The notes below the pieces were generated by a model. The model worked only from the letters and a program-made list of their open reading frames with translations, had not been told where the DNA came from and did no database searches. From contig DATKAO010000043.1 of assembly GCA_035498015.1 (NCBI GenBank), forward strand, positions 1 through 34,213: a stretch of 34,213 bases of DNA, read 5' to 3'. Both the position numbers and the translations under genes were made by a program. This DNA is from Myxococcota bacterium. Lineage in GTDB: Bacteria; Myxococcota_A; UBA9160; SZUA-336. This document shows, piece after piece, positions 23,503 to 31,688 of the stretch; the stretch's first letter is position 1; each line of letters begins with the position of its first letter.

Positions 23503-24807
23503 TCAGGGCTGCAGGCGCTCGAGCGCGCGCAGCGCGCCGTCGAGGTCGCTGGCCGCCACCGCCTGCTCGCCGCGCTCGCCGCGATAGATCGCCGCGAGCT
23601 GCGCGGCCTGGGCCGGCGCGAGCGGGTGCGCGAAGTCGCGCGTGCGCATCTCGCGCAGGATGCGCCGGTTCAGCGGGTCGAACAGACGCGCGTCGAAGTC
23701 GGCCGTGCCGTGCATGATCGAGGCGACGTCCTTCACGTGCACCGCGCCGAACAGGTGCGCGAGCTCGTGCGCCGCGGTGAGCACGCTGGCCTGGTCCTCG
23801 GCCGCGCACAGCGCGAGCGCGCGCGTGCCGAGCGGAACGGCGAGACCCGTGCGCACCGAGCCGAGCACGGGCTCCCGCGTCTGCTGCGCGGGCGCCAGCG
23901 CGAGCAGCACGGCGCCCGGCGGCGGCTCGAAGCGCTCGGTGTCCGCGAGCAGTGAGTCGACGTCGGCACCCGCCGGCCGGGCCGTCCAGAGCACGCGCGA
24001 GCCCGAGAGCACGATCCCGGCTTCGCGCTCGAAGATCGCGCTGGTCTGTGACACGAGCCGGCGCACGCGCGCCTCACCCAGGTCACAGCCGTCCAGCACC
24101 ACCACGTCGAGCTTGCGCGGCGGCTCCGCGCGCGGGGCGCGCAGGCGGGCGTCGAGCCGCAGCGCCAGCTTCTCGGCGTCGAGCGCCAGCGCCGCCAGCG
24201 CGGCTTGCGCCGCCGTGCCCTCGGCCAGGTCGTGATTCGTGGACACCCGGCCTTCGAACACGCGCTCGGCCTTCGACCAGACTTCCACGCGCAGAGACAC
24301 GCGGCCCTCGGCCGGGCCCCAGCGCTCGCGCATGAAGCCGAGCTGCACGGGACTCACGCTCAGGCTGCGCCATTGCTTGCCCTCGAAGACCTCGACCGCG
24401 CCGGTCATGACGAGCGCCGGCGAGCCGGTCTGCGGCCAGGCCGCGGGGTCGCGCGGGTCGAAGTCCACGGGAGTCACCGAGGCGAACGTGCCCGCGCGCG
24501 CCAGCGTGGCGGCGAGGTCTGCGCGCACGCCGTCGGCGACCGGCCGCGCGAACTCCGCGTCGCCGGTGCGCTCCACGCCCTCGCGCTCCACGCCCAGCCA
24601 GCGCCAGCGCACGCCGGGCCGATAGCCGGCGCGCAGCTCCGGAACGCGCTCGTCGGCGAACGGCGCCACGCCCAGCGCGGGCGCCGTGGCCCAGCCGGCG
24701 TCGTCGGACGGCGTCCAGCGCACGTGCGGCTCGAACGCGCGCGGGTGCATGCCCGCACAGGCGAGCGCGGCGCAGGCCGCAAGCACGGGCAAGCTGCTAC
24801 GAGTCAC
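23503..24807 (-). CDS. Lipoprotein with C-terminal metzincin-like zinc protease domain
   Basis: A 434-residue exported lipoprotein; lipobox candidates are VLAAC12 and AALAC17. The N-terminal domain (about 40-215) has ALGVAPFADERVPELR and a long mixed alpha/beta stretch, resembling small outer-envelope lipoproteins of the YajG kind only in general shape. The C-terminal domain (about 230-400) carries HELAHLFGAVH at 347-357, the extended HExxHxxGxxH zinc site. The Met of SIMHG at 365 is in the position of the metzincin Met-turn, though closer than usual. Expected activity is envelope proteolysis, with the substrate unknown. The GTG start at 24807 overlaps the DUF4177 gene by 11 bp, making it the last gene of the heme chain. 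Confidence 0.72.
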   Translation of the reverse strand: MTRSSLPVLAACAALACAGMHPRAFEPHVRWTPSDDAGWATAPALGVAPFADERVPELRAGYRPGVRWRWLGVEREGVERTGDAEFARPVADGVRADLAATLARAGTFASVTPVDFDPRDPAAWPQTGSPALVMTGAVEVFEGKQWRSLSVSPVQLGFMRERWGPAEGRVSLRVEVWSKAERVFEGRVSTNHDLAEGTAAQAALAALALDAEKLALRLDARLRAPRAEPPRKLDVVVLDGCDLGEARVRRLVSQTSAIFEREAGIVLSGSRVLWTARPAGADVDSLLADTERFEPPPGAVLLALAPAQQTREPVLGSVRTGLAVPLGTRALALCAAEDQASVLTAAHELAHLFGAVHVKDVASIMHGTADFDARLFDPLNRRILREMRTRDFAHPLAPAQAAQLAAIYRGERGEQAVAASDLDGALRALERLQP

Positions 24808-24988
24808 CCTCGGCTCCAGGACGCGTGAAGATCAGGAAGGCCATCGAGGGGCGCTTCGAGGCGTCGCGCATGGCGAACTGCATGCCGTCGAAGCTCCAGC
24901 CCTTGGCCACGGTCTCGTTGATGATCCGCTCGAGTGACTCGTCGGTCACCGAGGAGGTCTCGACCACCTTGTAGGACAGCTCAGCCAC
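24797..24988 (-). CDS. DUF4177-like small protein
   Basis: A 63-residue protein with the pattern of the DUF4177 family: [12 protein letters not shown], then a helix [16 protein letters not shown] (the hallmark xxGW) and a beta strand MAFLIFTRP. Members are small, of unknown function, and often co-occur with unrelated genes. The GTG start at 24988 overlaps the hemB stop by 8 bp. Its own 3' end overlaps the metzincin-like lipoprotein start, so it is inside a coupled operon. No signal peptide or metal motif is seen. Confidence 0.75.
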   Translation of the reverse strand: MAELSYKVVETSSVTDESLERIINETVAKGWSFDGMQFAMRDASKRPSMAFLIFTRPGAEGDS

Positions 24989-25955
24989 GGTGCCGCCGCG
25001 CAAAGTCCTTGGCGAAGTAGCTGATGATCCGGTCGGCGCCGGCGCGCCGGATCGAGAGCAGGCTCTCGTCGATCGCGCGCGGCGACTCGAGCCAGCCGCG
25101 CTCGATGGCCGCCTGCAGCATGCTGTACTCGCCGCTCACCTGATACGCCACGAGCGGCACCGCGAAGCGCTCGCGCGCCGCGCGCACGATGTCGAGGCAC
25201 GGCAGCGCGGGCTTGACCAGGATCATGTCCGCGCCTTCGGCCAGGTCGGTCTCGATCTCGACCAGCGCCTCGCGCGCGTTCGCCGGATCCATCTGGTAGC
25301 CGCGCCGGTCGCCGCTCTGCGGCGCCGACTCGGCGGCCTCGCGGAACGGCCCGTAGAAGGCCGAGGCGTACTTCGCCGCGTAGGACAGGATCACGGTGTC
25401 TTCGAGCTGCGCCGCGTCGAGGCCGCGCCGGATCGCGCGCACGCGGCCGTCCATCATGTCGCTGGGCGCGACCACGTCGGCGCCGGCCTCGGCGGCCACC
25501 AGCGCGGTGCGCGCCAGCAGCGGGAGTGTCTCGTCGTTGTGCACCGAGGCGCCGTCGTAGACCCCGCAGTGACCGTGGTCGGTGTACTCGCACAGACACA
25601 CGTCGGCGATCACCACCAGCTCGGGCGTGGCCTTCTTCATGGCGCGGATCGCGCGCGGCACGATCCCGTCGGGGTCGTAGGCGCCGCTGCCCAGCGCGTC
25701 CTTGCGCGCCGGGATGCCGAACAGGATCACGCCGCCCAGCCCCAGGTCGGCGATGCGCTTGGCCTCGTCGGCCAGCTGGTCGACCGAGAGCCGGAACACG
25801 CCGGGCATGGCCGAGATGGGCTCGCGCACGCCGGAGCCCTCGACCACGAACAGCGCGTCGATCAGGTCGCCCGGAGTGACTCGTGTCTCGCGCGCCAGGT
25901 CGCGCAGCGCGGGTGTGCGGCGCAGGCGCCGCGGCCGGTGCTCAGGAAAGGCCAT
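24981..25955 (-). CDS. hemB: Porphobilinogen synthase (delta-aminolevulinate dehydratase)
   Basis: A 324-residue enzyme joining two 5-aminolevulinate molecules to porphobilinogen. The two Schiff-base Lys residues are in [15 protein letters not shown] and [12 protein letters not shown]. The metal-binding loop [14 protein letters not shown] keeps the three Cys of zinc-dependent enzymes. [24 protein letters not shown] and [10 protein letters not shown] are also typical. The ATG at 25955 follows a GGAGA ribosome-binding site and overlaps the end of cobA/hemD by 14 bp. It is the last heme-synthesis gene in the operon. Loss of allosteric Mg sites was not assessed. Confidence 0.97.
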   Translation of the reverse strand: MAFPEHRPRRLRRTPALRDLARETRVTPGDLIDALFVVEGSGVREPISAMPGVFRLSVDQLADEAKRIADLGLGGVILFGIPARKDALGSGAYDPDGIVPRAIRAMKKATPELVVIADVCLCEYTDHGHCGVYDGASVHNDETLPLLARTALVAAEAGADVVAPSDMMDGRVRAIRRGLDAAQLEDTVILSYAAKYASAFYGPFREAAESAPQSGDRRGYQMDPANAREALVEIETDLAEGADMILVKPALPCLDIVRAARERFAVPLVAYQVSGEYSMLQAAIERGWLESPRAIDESLLSIRRAGADRIISYFAKDFARRHRG

Positions 25956-27465
25956 ATGTCTCCTCGCTGCATGCGCGTTCGAGCGCCTCGACCAGCGCCG
26001 CCATGGCGGGCCGCGCCGCGACCTCGAAGCGGATCTCGGGCCGGGCGGTGCGCAGGGCAGCGGCCGTCGTCGGCCCGATGCACGCGAAGCGCGCGCGGGC
26101 CGCGAGCTCGCTCGCCTCCCTTGGAGTGAGCAGGCCGAACAGGTGTTCGACGGTCGACGGGCTGGTGAGCGCGACGGCGTCGATGCCGCCGGCCAGCGCG
26201 GCGCGCAGCGCGCGCTCGGCGCCCTCGGGCACCAGCGTGCGGTAGGCCTCGGGGGCGACGACCCGCGCGCCCCGGCGCGTCAGCTCCTCGGCCAGGGCCT
26301 CGCGCGCACGGGCGGCGCGCGGGAAGAGCACCGTGGCGCCGGCGAGATCGGACACGCGCGCGAGCTCGGCCGCGAGCGCTTCGGGCGAGCCCTCGGCATC
26401 GGGGCAGACCGCGACCGGGAGCCCGGCTTCCGCGGCGGCGCGCGCGGTCGCGGCGCCGATGCACGCCACGCGCGCGCGGCCCAGCGCCCCGAGCAGCGGC
26501 CGCGCGAAGCGCACCGCGTTGGCCGAGGTGAAGACGATCCAGTCGGCCTGCGCCGCGCCGGCGAGTGACTCGCGCAGCGCCTCGGGCTCGGCGCTGGGCG
26601 CGAACGCGAGCAGCGGCACAGAGAGCGCCTCGGCGCCGCGCCGGCGCAGCTCGAGCGCGAGCTCGCCGGCCTGCGCGGCGCCGCGCGGCGCGAGCACGCG
26701 CCGGCCGAACAGCGGGAGTGACTCGTACCAGGCGATGTGCTGGCGGAACTCGACCGCGCGCCCGATCACGATCACCGTCGGCGCGGCCAGGCCGACCGCG
26801 CTCACCCGGGCCGCGAGCTCGTCGAGCCGGGCCGTGACCACGCGCTGCTGCGGGGTGGTGCCGCGCGCGATCGCCGCGGCCGGCGTCGCCGGGTCGCGCC
26901 CGCCCGCGATCACGCGCGCGCAGATGTCGTCGAGCCAGGCGGTGCCCATGAGAATCACGAGTGTCTCGGCGCTGCGCGCGAGGCCCTCCCAGTCGATCCG
27001 GTGGTCGTGCTCCTCCTTGCCGCGGTGACCGGTCACGACCGCGACCGACGACGACAGCCGGCGGTCGGTCACCGGGATGCCCGCGTAGGCCGGCACGGCC
27101 AGCGCCGCGCTGATGCCGGGCACGACCTCGAACGGCACGCCGGCGGCGCGCAGCCGCGAGGCCTCCTCGCCGCCGCGCCCGAACACGAACGGGTCACCGC
27201 CCTTGAGACGCACCACGCGCTTGCCCTGGCGCGCCTTCTCGATCATGAGGTCGGCGATCTTGTCCTGCGCCACGCCCTTCGAGCCGTCGCCGCGCTTGCC
27301 CACGTCGATGCGCTCGCAGGCGGGGTTCGCGAGCTCGAGCACGGCGGGGTCGATCAGCGCGTCGTACAGCAGCACCTCGGCGCGCTCCAGCTCGCGCAGC
27401 GCGCGCACGGTCAAGAGGTCCGGGTCACCCGGACCTGCGCCCACGAGCAGGACGCAGCCACTCAC
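25942..27465 (-). CDS. cobA/hemD: Fused uroporphyrinogen-III C-methyltransferase / uroporphyrinogen-III synthase
   Basis: A 507-residue bifunctional protein. Residues about 1-245 are SUMT (CobA): [60 protein letters not shown], and [11 protein letters not shown]. It methylates uroporphyrinogen III to precorrin-2 for siroheme and cobalamin. Residues about 250-507 are Hem[44 protein letters not shown] and [13 protein letters not shown]. It closes hydroxymethylbilane to uroporphyrinogen III. Fusing the two places the branch point on one polypeptide, an arrangement known in several delta-proteobacteria, clostridia and others. The GTG start at 27465 overlaps hemC by 4 bp, and the end overlaps hemB by 14 bp. 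Confidence 0.95.
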   Translation of the reverse strand: MSGCVLLVGAGPGDPDLLTVRALRELERAEVLLYDALIDPAVLELANPACERIDVGKRGDGSKGVAQDKIADLMIEKARQGKRVVRLKGGDPFVFGRGGEEASRLRAAGVPFEVVPGISAALAVPAYAGIPVTDRRLSSSVAVVTGHRGKEEHDHRIDWEGLARSAETLVILMGTAWLDDICARVIAGGRDPATPAAAIARGTTPQQRVVTARLDELAARVSAVGLAAPTVIVIGRAVEFRQHIAWYESLPLFGRRVLAPRGAAQAGELALELRRRGAEALSVPLLAFAPSAEPEALRESLAGAAQADWIVFTSANAVRFARPLLGALGRARVACIGAATARAAAEAGLPVAVCPDAEGSPEALAAELARVSDLAGATVLFPRAARAREALAEELTRRGARVVAPEAYRTLVPEGAERALRAALAGGIDAVALTSPSTVEHLFGLLTPREASELAARARFACIGPTTAAALRTARPEIRFEVAARPAMAALVEALERACSEETYGLS

Positions 27466-28370
27466 CGCCGGGCCTCGATCAGCCGGCGCGCGCCCCGGCC
27501 CAGGAGCTCGCGGCCCAGGGTCGCACCGAGCATCTCGGGCGCATGGATCTCGCCTTCCGCCGAGCCCTCGACCCGCTCGCGCCCGTCGGGCGAGATCACG
27601 AGCGCGCGCAGGCGCAGCCGGATGCCGTGGATCGACGCGAAGGCCGCGATCGGCGTGTGGCAGTCACCGCCCAGCTCGAACAGGAACGCGCGCTCCGCGC
27701 GCACCTGCGCGGCCACGTCGCGGTCGTCGAGGCGCGACACGATCTGGTGTACGTCCTCGTCGTCGATCCGCACCTCGAGCGCGAGCGCGCCCTGCCCGCC
27801 GGCGGGCACGTAGCGCTCGGGATCCAGCGGGTCGAGCAGACGGTCTTCGAGCCCCAGCCGCACCAGCCCGGCCGCGGCCAGGATGACTCCCGCGAGGTCC
27901 ATCGTGTCGATCTTGGCGATGCGCGTGGGCACGTTGCCGCGCAGCGCCACCGGCTCGAGGTCGGGGCGCAGCGCGCGCAGCAGCGCCGTGCGGCGCGCCG
28001 AGCCGGTGCCCACGCGCGCGCCCGGCGCCAGCGCCGCGAAGCGCCGGCCCGCGCCGCCCACGAACGCGTCGCGCGGGTCCTCGCGCTGCGGGTAGGCGCC
28101 GATCGTGAGTCCGTCCTCGAGCTGCGTCGGCATGTCCTTCGCCGAGTGCACGGCCAGGTCGATCGCGCCGTCGAGCAGCGCGCGCTCGATCTCGCGCACC
28201 CAGACCTGCCTGCCGCCGTGCTCGGACAGCGGCCCCTCGATGCGGTCGCCCTGAGTCACGATCTTGACGATCTCGACCTCGTGGCCGTTCGCGCGCAGCA
28301 TGCGCGCGACCGTCTCGGCCTGTGCCATGGCGAGCGCGCTGCCGCGCGTGCCGAGCCGCAGCAGCGTCAC
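27462..28370 (-). CDS. hemC: Hydroxymethylbilane synthase (porphobilinogen deaminase)
   Basis: A 302-residue enzyme polymerising four porphobilinogens into hydroxymethylbilane. The Cys that carries the dipyrromethane cofactor is in FELGGDCHTPIAAFA. The catalytic Asp lies in HSAKDMPTQLEDGL, a slight variant of HSLKDVPT. RLGTRGSALAMAQAE at the N-terminus and GTGSARRTALLRALRPDL are also hallmarks. Length is normal (about 300-320). The GTG start at 28370 overlaps the hemA stop as GTGA, so translation is coupled. Confidence 0.97.
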   Translation of the reverse strand: MTLLRLGTRGSALAMAQAETVARMLRANGHEVEIVKIVTQGDRIEGPLSEHGGRQVWVREIERALLDGAIDLAVHSAKDMPTQLEDGLTIGAYPQREDPRDAFVGGAGRRFAALAPGARVGTGSARRTALLRALRPDLEPVALRGNVPTRIAKIDTMDLAGVILAAAGLVRLGLEDRLLDPLDPERYVPAGGQGALALEVRIDDEDVHQIVSRLDDRDVAAQVRAERAFLFELGGDCHTPIAAFASIHGIRLRLRALVISPDGRERVEGSAEGEIHAPEMLGATLGRELLGRGARRLIEARR

Positions 28371-29608
28371 GGTTCCTCCTCCTCGTCCAGCCCGAACAGA
28401 TCGCGCAGCGCGTCGGCGTAGTAGCGCGACGTGCCGCGTTCGAGCTCGCCCCGCAGCCTCTCGAGGGGCGGGTGCAAGAGCTTCGCGACCAGCGCCTCGG
28501 CCACGCGCGCCGGGTCTTCGCCGCGCAGTCTCTCGAGCTCGGCGAGCGCGAGCCGCTCCAGCCGTCGCCGCAGCTGCGCCAGCGTGGGCGCGTGCGGCGC
28601 GAGCTCGAGCCAGCGCAGATACTCGCCGGCCTCATGACTCACGATGCTCTGCGCGGCCTCCACCGCGGCGGCGCGCTGCAGGCGCCCGCGCTCGGCGGTC
28701 GCCTCCAGGTCGTCGAGGTCGTACAGGTACACGTCGTCGAGCCCCGCGACCGCCGGATCGACGTTGCGCGGGATGCCGAGGTCGACGATCAGGAGCGGGT
28801 TGCCGCGGCGCCGGGCAAAGGCGCGCGCGAGCTCGGCCGGGCCGATCAGCGGCCGGTCGACCTGCACCGAGGTGATCGCGATGTCGGCGCGCGCCAGCTC
28901 GTCCGGCAGCTGGTCGAGTGAGTGCGCGCTGCCGCCGTGGCGCGCGGCGAGCTCGACGGCCGCGCCCAGCGTGCGGTTCACGACCGCGATCTGCTCTGCG
29001 CCGGCCTCGCGCAGGCCGCGCAGCGCCGACTCGGCCATCTCACCGGCGCCCAGCATGAGCACGCGCTTGCCCGAGAAGTCCTCGAAGATCTCGCGCGCGA
29101 GCGAGACCCCGACGCGCGCCACCGAGACGGTCGAGCCGCCCAGGCCCGTCTCGCTGCGGATGCGCTTGGCGGCGCGGAAGGCGTGCTGGAACAGCCGCCC
29201 GAGCACCGGGCCGCAGCTCTGCGCCGCCACCGCCGAGCGGTAGGCATCTTTCACCTGGCCCAGGATCTGCGCCTCGCCCAGCACCATGGAGTCGAGGCCG
29301 CCGGCCACGCGGAACAAGTGACTCACCACGTCGGCGCCGCGCAGCTCGTAGACCTGCACCGGCGCCGCGCTGCCGTCGCCCAGCTCCTCGCGCAGGAAGC
29401 GGTGCAGGTGCTCGAGCGCCAGGTCACTCGCCGACACGCCGTACAGCTCGGTGCGGTTGCAGGTCGAGAGCAGCGCCGCCTCGTCGATCGGCGCCTGTGC
29501 CACGAGCTTGGCGTCGTGCTCCGCGAGCTGACCCGGCGCGACCGCGTAGCGCTCGCGCACCGCCACGGGCGCCGTCCGGTACGAGAGACCGACCATCGAG
29601 AGCTTCAC
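28367..29608 (-). CDS. hemA: Glutamyl-tRNA reductase
   Basis: A 413-residue enzyme that reduces glutamyl-tRNA to glutamate-1-semialdehyde with NADPH, the first committed step of the C5 heme pathway. The catalytic Cys50 is in LLSTCNRTELYG. SHLFRVAGGLDSMVLGEAQILGQVKDAYR is the family signature region, and the NADPH domain has LMLGAGEMAESALRGLREAG and VVNRT. The C-terminal dimerisation helix is present. A GTG start at 29608 is used, overlapping the ccsA-like stop as GTGA; the ATG four codons later (VGLSY) would remove part of the first strand. The glutamate-1-semialdehyde aminotransferase gene hemL is not in this window. Confidence 0.96.
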   Translation of the reverse strand: MKLSMVGLSYRTAPVAVRERYAVAPGQLAEHDAKLVAQAPIDEAALLSTCNRTELYGVSASDLALEHLHRFLREELGDGSAAPVQVYELRGADVVSHLFRVAGGLDSMVLGEAQILGQVKDAYRSAVAAQSCGPVLGRLFQHAFRAAKRIRSETGLGGSTVSVARVGVSLAREIFEDFSGKRVLMLGAGEMAESALRGLREAGAEQIAVVNRTLGAAVELAARHGGSAHSLDQLPDELARADIAITSVQVDRPLIGPAELARAFARRRGNPLLIVDLGIPRNVDPAVAGLDDVYLYDLDDLEATAERGRLQRAAAVEAAQSIVSHEAGEYLRWLELAPHAPTLAQLRRRLERLALAELERLRGEDPARVAEALVAKLLHPPLERLRGELERGTSRYYADALRDLFGLDEEEEP

Positions 29609-30393
29609 GGCCCCGCTCCCACCAGGTTGATCCCGATGTACGAGCAGACCAGGAACAAAAAGCCGATCACCACGCCTCGCGCCGGCCAGGGCCCGCGCTG
29701 CTGGCGGACCACGCGCGCGCCGACCGGCACGAGATACACGCCCCAGGCCGCGAGCATCGACAGCACGTGCTTGTTCCAGGGGTCGATGTGCTGACTCACC
29801 GTCCACGCGAAGCCGGTCAGCACGCCCAGCGTGAGCAGCGCGAAGCCCAGCGCCAGAGTCACGTGCTCGGCGTGGTCGAGGCTCTCGAGCGAGGGCAGCC
29901 CCTGCTGCCAGGCGCGCCGGCGCTTCAGCCCGCGCTCCTTCACGAGATACCCGAGCCCCGCCAGGCTGGCGAGCGCGAGCAGGCTGAAGCCGGCCGCCGC
30001 CAGCAGCACGTGCGGGTGCGACCAGCGCGACAGGTCCTCGTTCTCGCTGGCCTGGTGCGCCAGCTCGAGACCCAGCACGCCCGGAATGGTGAACGCCGCC
30101 GCGATCGTCGCGACCCACGGCCCCGACGCGCGCAGCCGCAGCCCGCGCGGAGACACCAGCCAGGCGAGCGCGACGCCCCAGCCGATCAGCGAGAGCGCGG
30201 CGGGGAAGCTCGACAGCGGCACCGGAGGCTCCTGCAAATGGAAGCCGTAGAAGCCCGCCGCGTGCACCAGCACGGCCAGGGCCACCACGAGACGGATCCC
30301 GCCCGGGCCGATGCGCTCGCTGCGGCCCGTCCAGCCGAGGAACGCGGCGAACAGGTAGAGGGCGCTCGCGAGCCCGTGCGTGAGCGAGGTCAT
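29605..30393 (-). CDS. CcsA/HemX-family cytochrome c assembly-like membrane protein
   Basis: A 262-residue inner-membrane protein with about eight helices. Family landmarks are HAAGFYGFHLQEPPVPLSSF, SRWSHPHVLLAAAGFSLL, the loop LPSLESLDHAEHVTLALGFALLTLGVLTG, and a final PWNKHVLSMLAAWGVYL helix. The conserved His residues and the Trp-rich loop are those of CcsA/CcmC-type heme handlers and of HemX, whose genes sit upstream of hemA in many bacteria. It may handle heme for cytochrome c maturation or tune HemA levels; the sequence does not decide between these. The ATG at 30393 overlaps the macro-domain stop as ATGA, and its own stop overlaps hemA. Confidence 0.85.
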   Translation of the reverse strand: MTSLTHGLASALYLFAAFLGWTGRSERIGPGGIRLVVALAVLVHAAGFYGFHLQEPPVPLSSFPAALSLIGWGVALAWLVSPRGLRLRASGPWVATIAAAFTIPGVLGLELAHQASENEDLSRWSHPHVLLAAAGFSLLALASLAGLGYLVKERGLKRRRAWQQGLPSLESLDHAEHVTLALGFALLTLGVLTGFAWTVSQHIDPWNKHVLSMLAAWGVYLVPVGARVVRQQRGPWPARGVVIGFLFLVCSYIGINLVGAGP

Positions 30394-30929
30394 CGCCGCC
30401 CCAGCCTCGCGAGCCCCGCGCGAACCTTCTCGGCGTCGTTCACCAGCTCGAACACGCGGTACGCCGGCTCGCCGAACAGCACGAAGTGCACGGCCTCGAG
30501 CGACGAGCCCTGCGCCAGGTGATCGCGCACCTCGCCGAGCATCACCTCGGCGCAGCGCTGCATCGGAAAGCCCCCCACGCCCGTGCCGATCGCGGGGAAC
30601 GCGATCGAGCGCAGCGCCTGCTCGCGCGCAAGCTCCAGGCTCGCGCGCGTGGCCGCGCGCAGCGAATCCTCGCGCACCGCCTCCCCCGGCCGCATGGCCG
30701 CCGCGTGGATCACGAAGCGCGCCGGCAGGCGGCCGCCCGAAGTGAGTGCCGCGCCGCCGAGCGGCACGGGACCGTGCGCGTCACACTCTTCCTGAATCGT
30801 CGGACCTCCGCGCCGGCCGATCGCACCGGCGACGCCGCTGCCGAGCGCCAGCTCGGTGTTGGCGGCGTTCACGATCGCGTCCACGGACGCGGCCGTAATG
30901 TCGCCTTCCGACAGCAGAATCCGCCCCAT
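30390..30929 (-). CDS. Macro-domain protein (ADP-ribose-binding / deacylase-like)
   Basis: A 179-residue single macro domain. The ADP-ribose site is visible: EGDITAASVDAIVNAANTELALGSGVAGAIGRRGG near the N-terminus and IAFPAIGTGVGGFP in the second half. The Asn of NAANTEL and the Gly-rich loops point to an active-type fold that removes ADP-ribose from proteins or hydrolyses O-acetyl-ADP-ribose. The ATG at 30929 is preferred over a TTG at 30950, because conserved residues begin directly after it. It is the first gene of the heme chain by position and overlaps the ccsA-like gene as ATGA. A weak TTGCCG-N17-GAAGAT lies upstream, ending 8 nt before the ATG. Confidence 0.88.
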   Translation of the reverse strand: MGRILLSEGDITAASVDAIVNAANTELALGSGVAGAIGRRGGPTIQEECDAHGPVPLGGAALTSGGRLPARFVIHAAAMRPGEAVREDSLRAATRASLELAREQALRSIAFPAIGTGVGGFPMQRCAEVMLGEVRDHLAQGSSLEAVHFVLFGEPAYRVFELVNDAEKVRAGLARLGRR

Positions 30930-30987
30930 CGCCGGGGATCTTCGCGCCAACGCCCAGGAGCGGCAAGCAGTCGCGCAAGTGCTCCGA

Positions 30988-30993
30988 TACGAT
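30988..30993 (+). promoter_or_regulatory. -10-like element of the small lipoprotein gene
   Basis: TACGAT is followed by 7 nt and the ATG at 31001, the spacing expected for a leaderless message. An ATG inside the hexamer at 30992 is the alternative, nine bases longer, start. No good -35 is seen. Confidence 0.3.
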
Positions 30994-31000
30994 GTCGAGA

Positions 31001-31378
31001 ATGGCCATCCGTGCCGCCGCGCTCACTCCGCTCCTATCGGCTCTGATCGCGTTTCTCGCCTGTGGCCCGCGCCCTGCCGAGTTTCGCGTGGTGGGGCTCG
31101 ACGAGGCGCGCCGCGCGGTCGAGCTGGAGGGCATCTCCGTGGTCGAGGCCGTGGATCCGCTCTCGGCGGCCCCGAGTGACCCCGCCGCCGTGCCCGCGGG
31201 CTCCGGGGTGCTGATCGTGGGCCTGGATGCCCGAGTTGCGCGCATGCGAGCGGCAAATTTTGCGCGGGCCGGGAACCATCCGGTGCTGGTTTTCATCCCA
31301 CGCGACGCAGATGAGCGCGGCAGGTTCTACGCTGCCGCAGCGCAGAGGCAGGAGGTTCGCCGTGGCAAAGATTCTTGA
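31001..31378 (+). CDS. Small lipoprotein of unknown function
   Basis: A 125-residue protein with a lipoprotein signal peptide: MAIRAAALTPLLSALIAFLAC, with the lipobox FLAC21 followed by GPRPAEF. The mature part has FRVVGLDEARRAVELEGISVVEAVDP and an alpha/beta-like stretch (GVLIVGLDARVARMRAANFARAGNHPVLVFIP), then a basic Gln/Arg-rich end. The middle segment reads like half of a nucleotide-fold protein, but I recognise no family. The 3' end overlaps the thioredoxin start by 17 bp, so the two may be co-expressed and it might relate to envelope redox. It is divergent from the macro-domain gene. Confidence 0.6.
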   Translation: MAIRAAALTPLLSALIAFLACGPRPAEFRVVGLDEARRAVELEGISVVEAVDPLSAAPSDPAAVPAGSGVLIVGLDARVARMRAANFARAGNHPVLVFIPRDADERGRFYAAAAQRQEVRRGKDS

Positions 31379-31685
31379 CGTGACCGACGCCACCTTCGAG
31401 CAGGAGGTGCTGAAGAGCGATCGCCCCGTGCTGATCGACTTCTGGGCGGAGTGGTGCGCGCCTTGCCGCCAGCTCGCCCCCACGATCAAGGAGCTCGCCG
31501 AGGAGTACGGCGAGAAAGTGCGCGTGGTGAAGGTCGACGTGGACGCCAACCCGAAGACCGCCTCGCAGATGCAGATTCGCGCCATGCCCACGCTCCTGGT
31601 GGTGAAGAACGGCGCCGTGGTCGGACAGCTCGTCGGCCGTCAGCCGAAGGACAAGATCAAGCAGATCATCACGCCTGCTCTGTAG
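31362..31685 (+). CDS. trxA: Thioredoxin
   Basis: A 107-residue classic thioredoxin reducing protein disulfides in the cytosol. The active site is WAEWCAPCRQLAP, Cys32 and Cys35, with Ala in place of the usual Gly in WCGPC. The cis-Pro loop is RAMPTLLVV. Length and fold are canonical, and there is no signal peptide. The GTG start at 31362 is set by a perfect AGGAGG ribosome-binding site 7 nt upstream. The WCAPC variant occurs in other thioredoxins. Following it is a repeat-rich spacer with a strong hairpin. Confidence 0.97.
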   Translation: MAKILDVTDATFEQEVLKSDRPVLIDFWAEWCAPCRQLAPTIKELAEEYGEKVRVVKVDVDANPKTASQMQIRAMPTLLVVKNGAVVGQLVGRQPKDKIKQIITPAL

Positions 31686-31688
31686 TCT

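Noticed and set aside
24990..26129. A long plus-strand frame antisense to hemB and the end of cobA/hemD
   Set aside because: Low-complexity His/Arg/Gly translation with no motif; both minus-strand genes are certain by catalytic residues.
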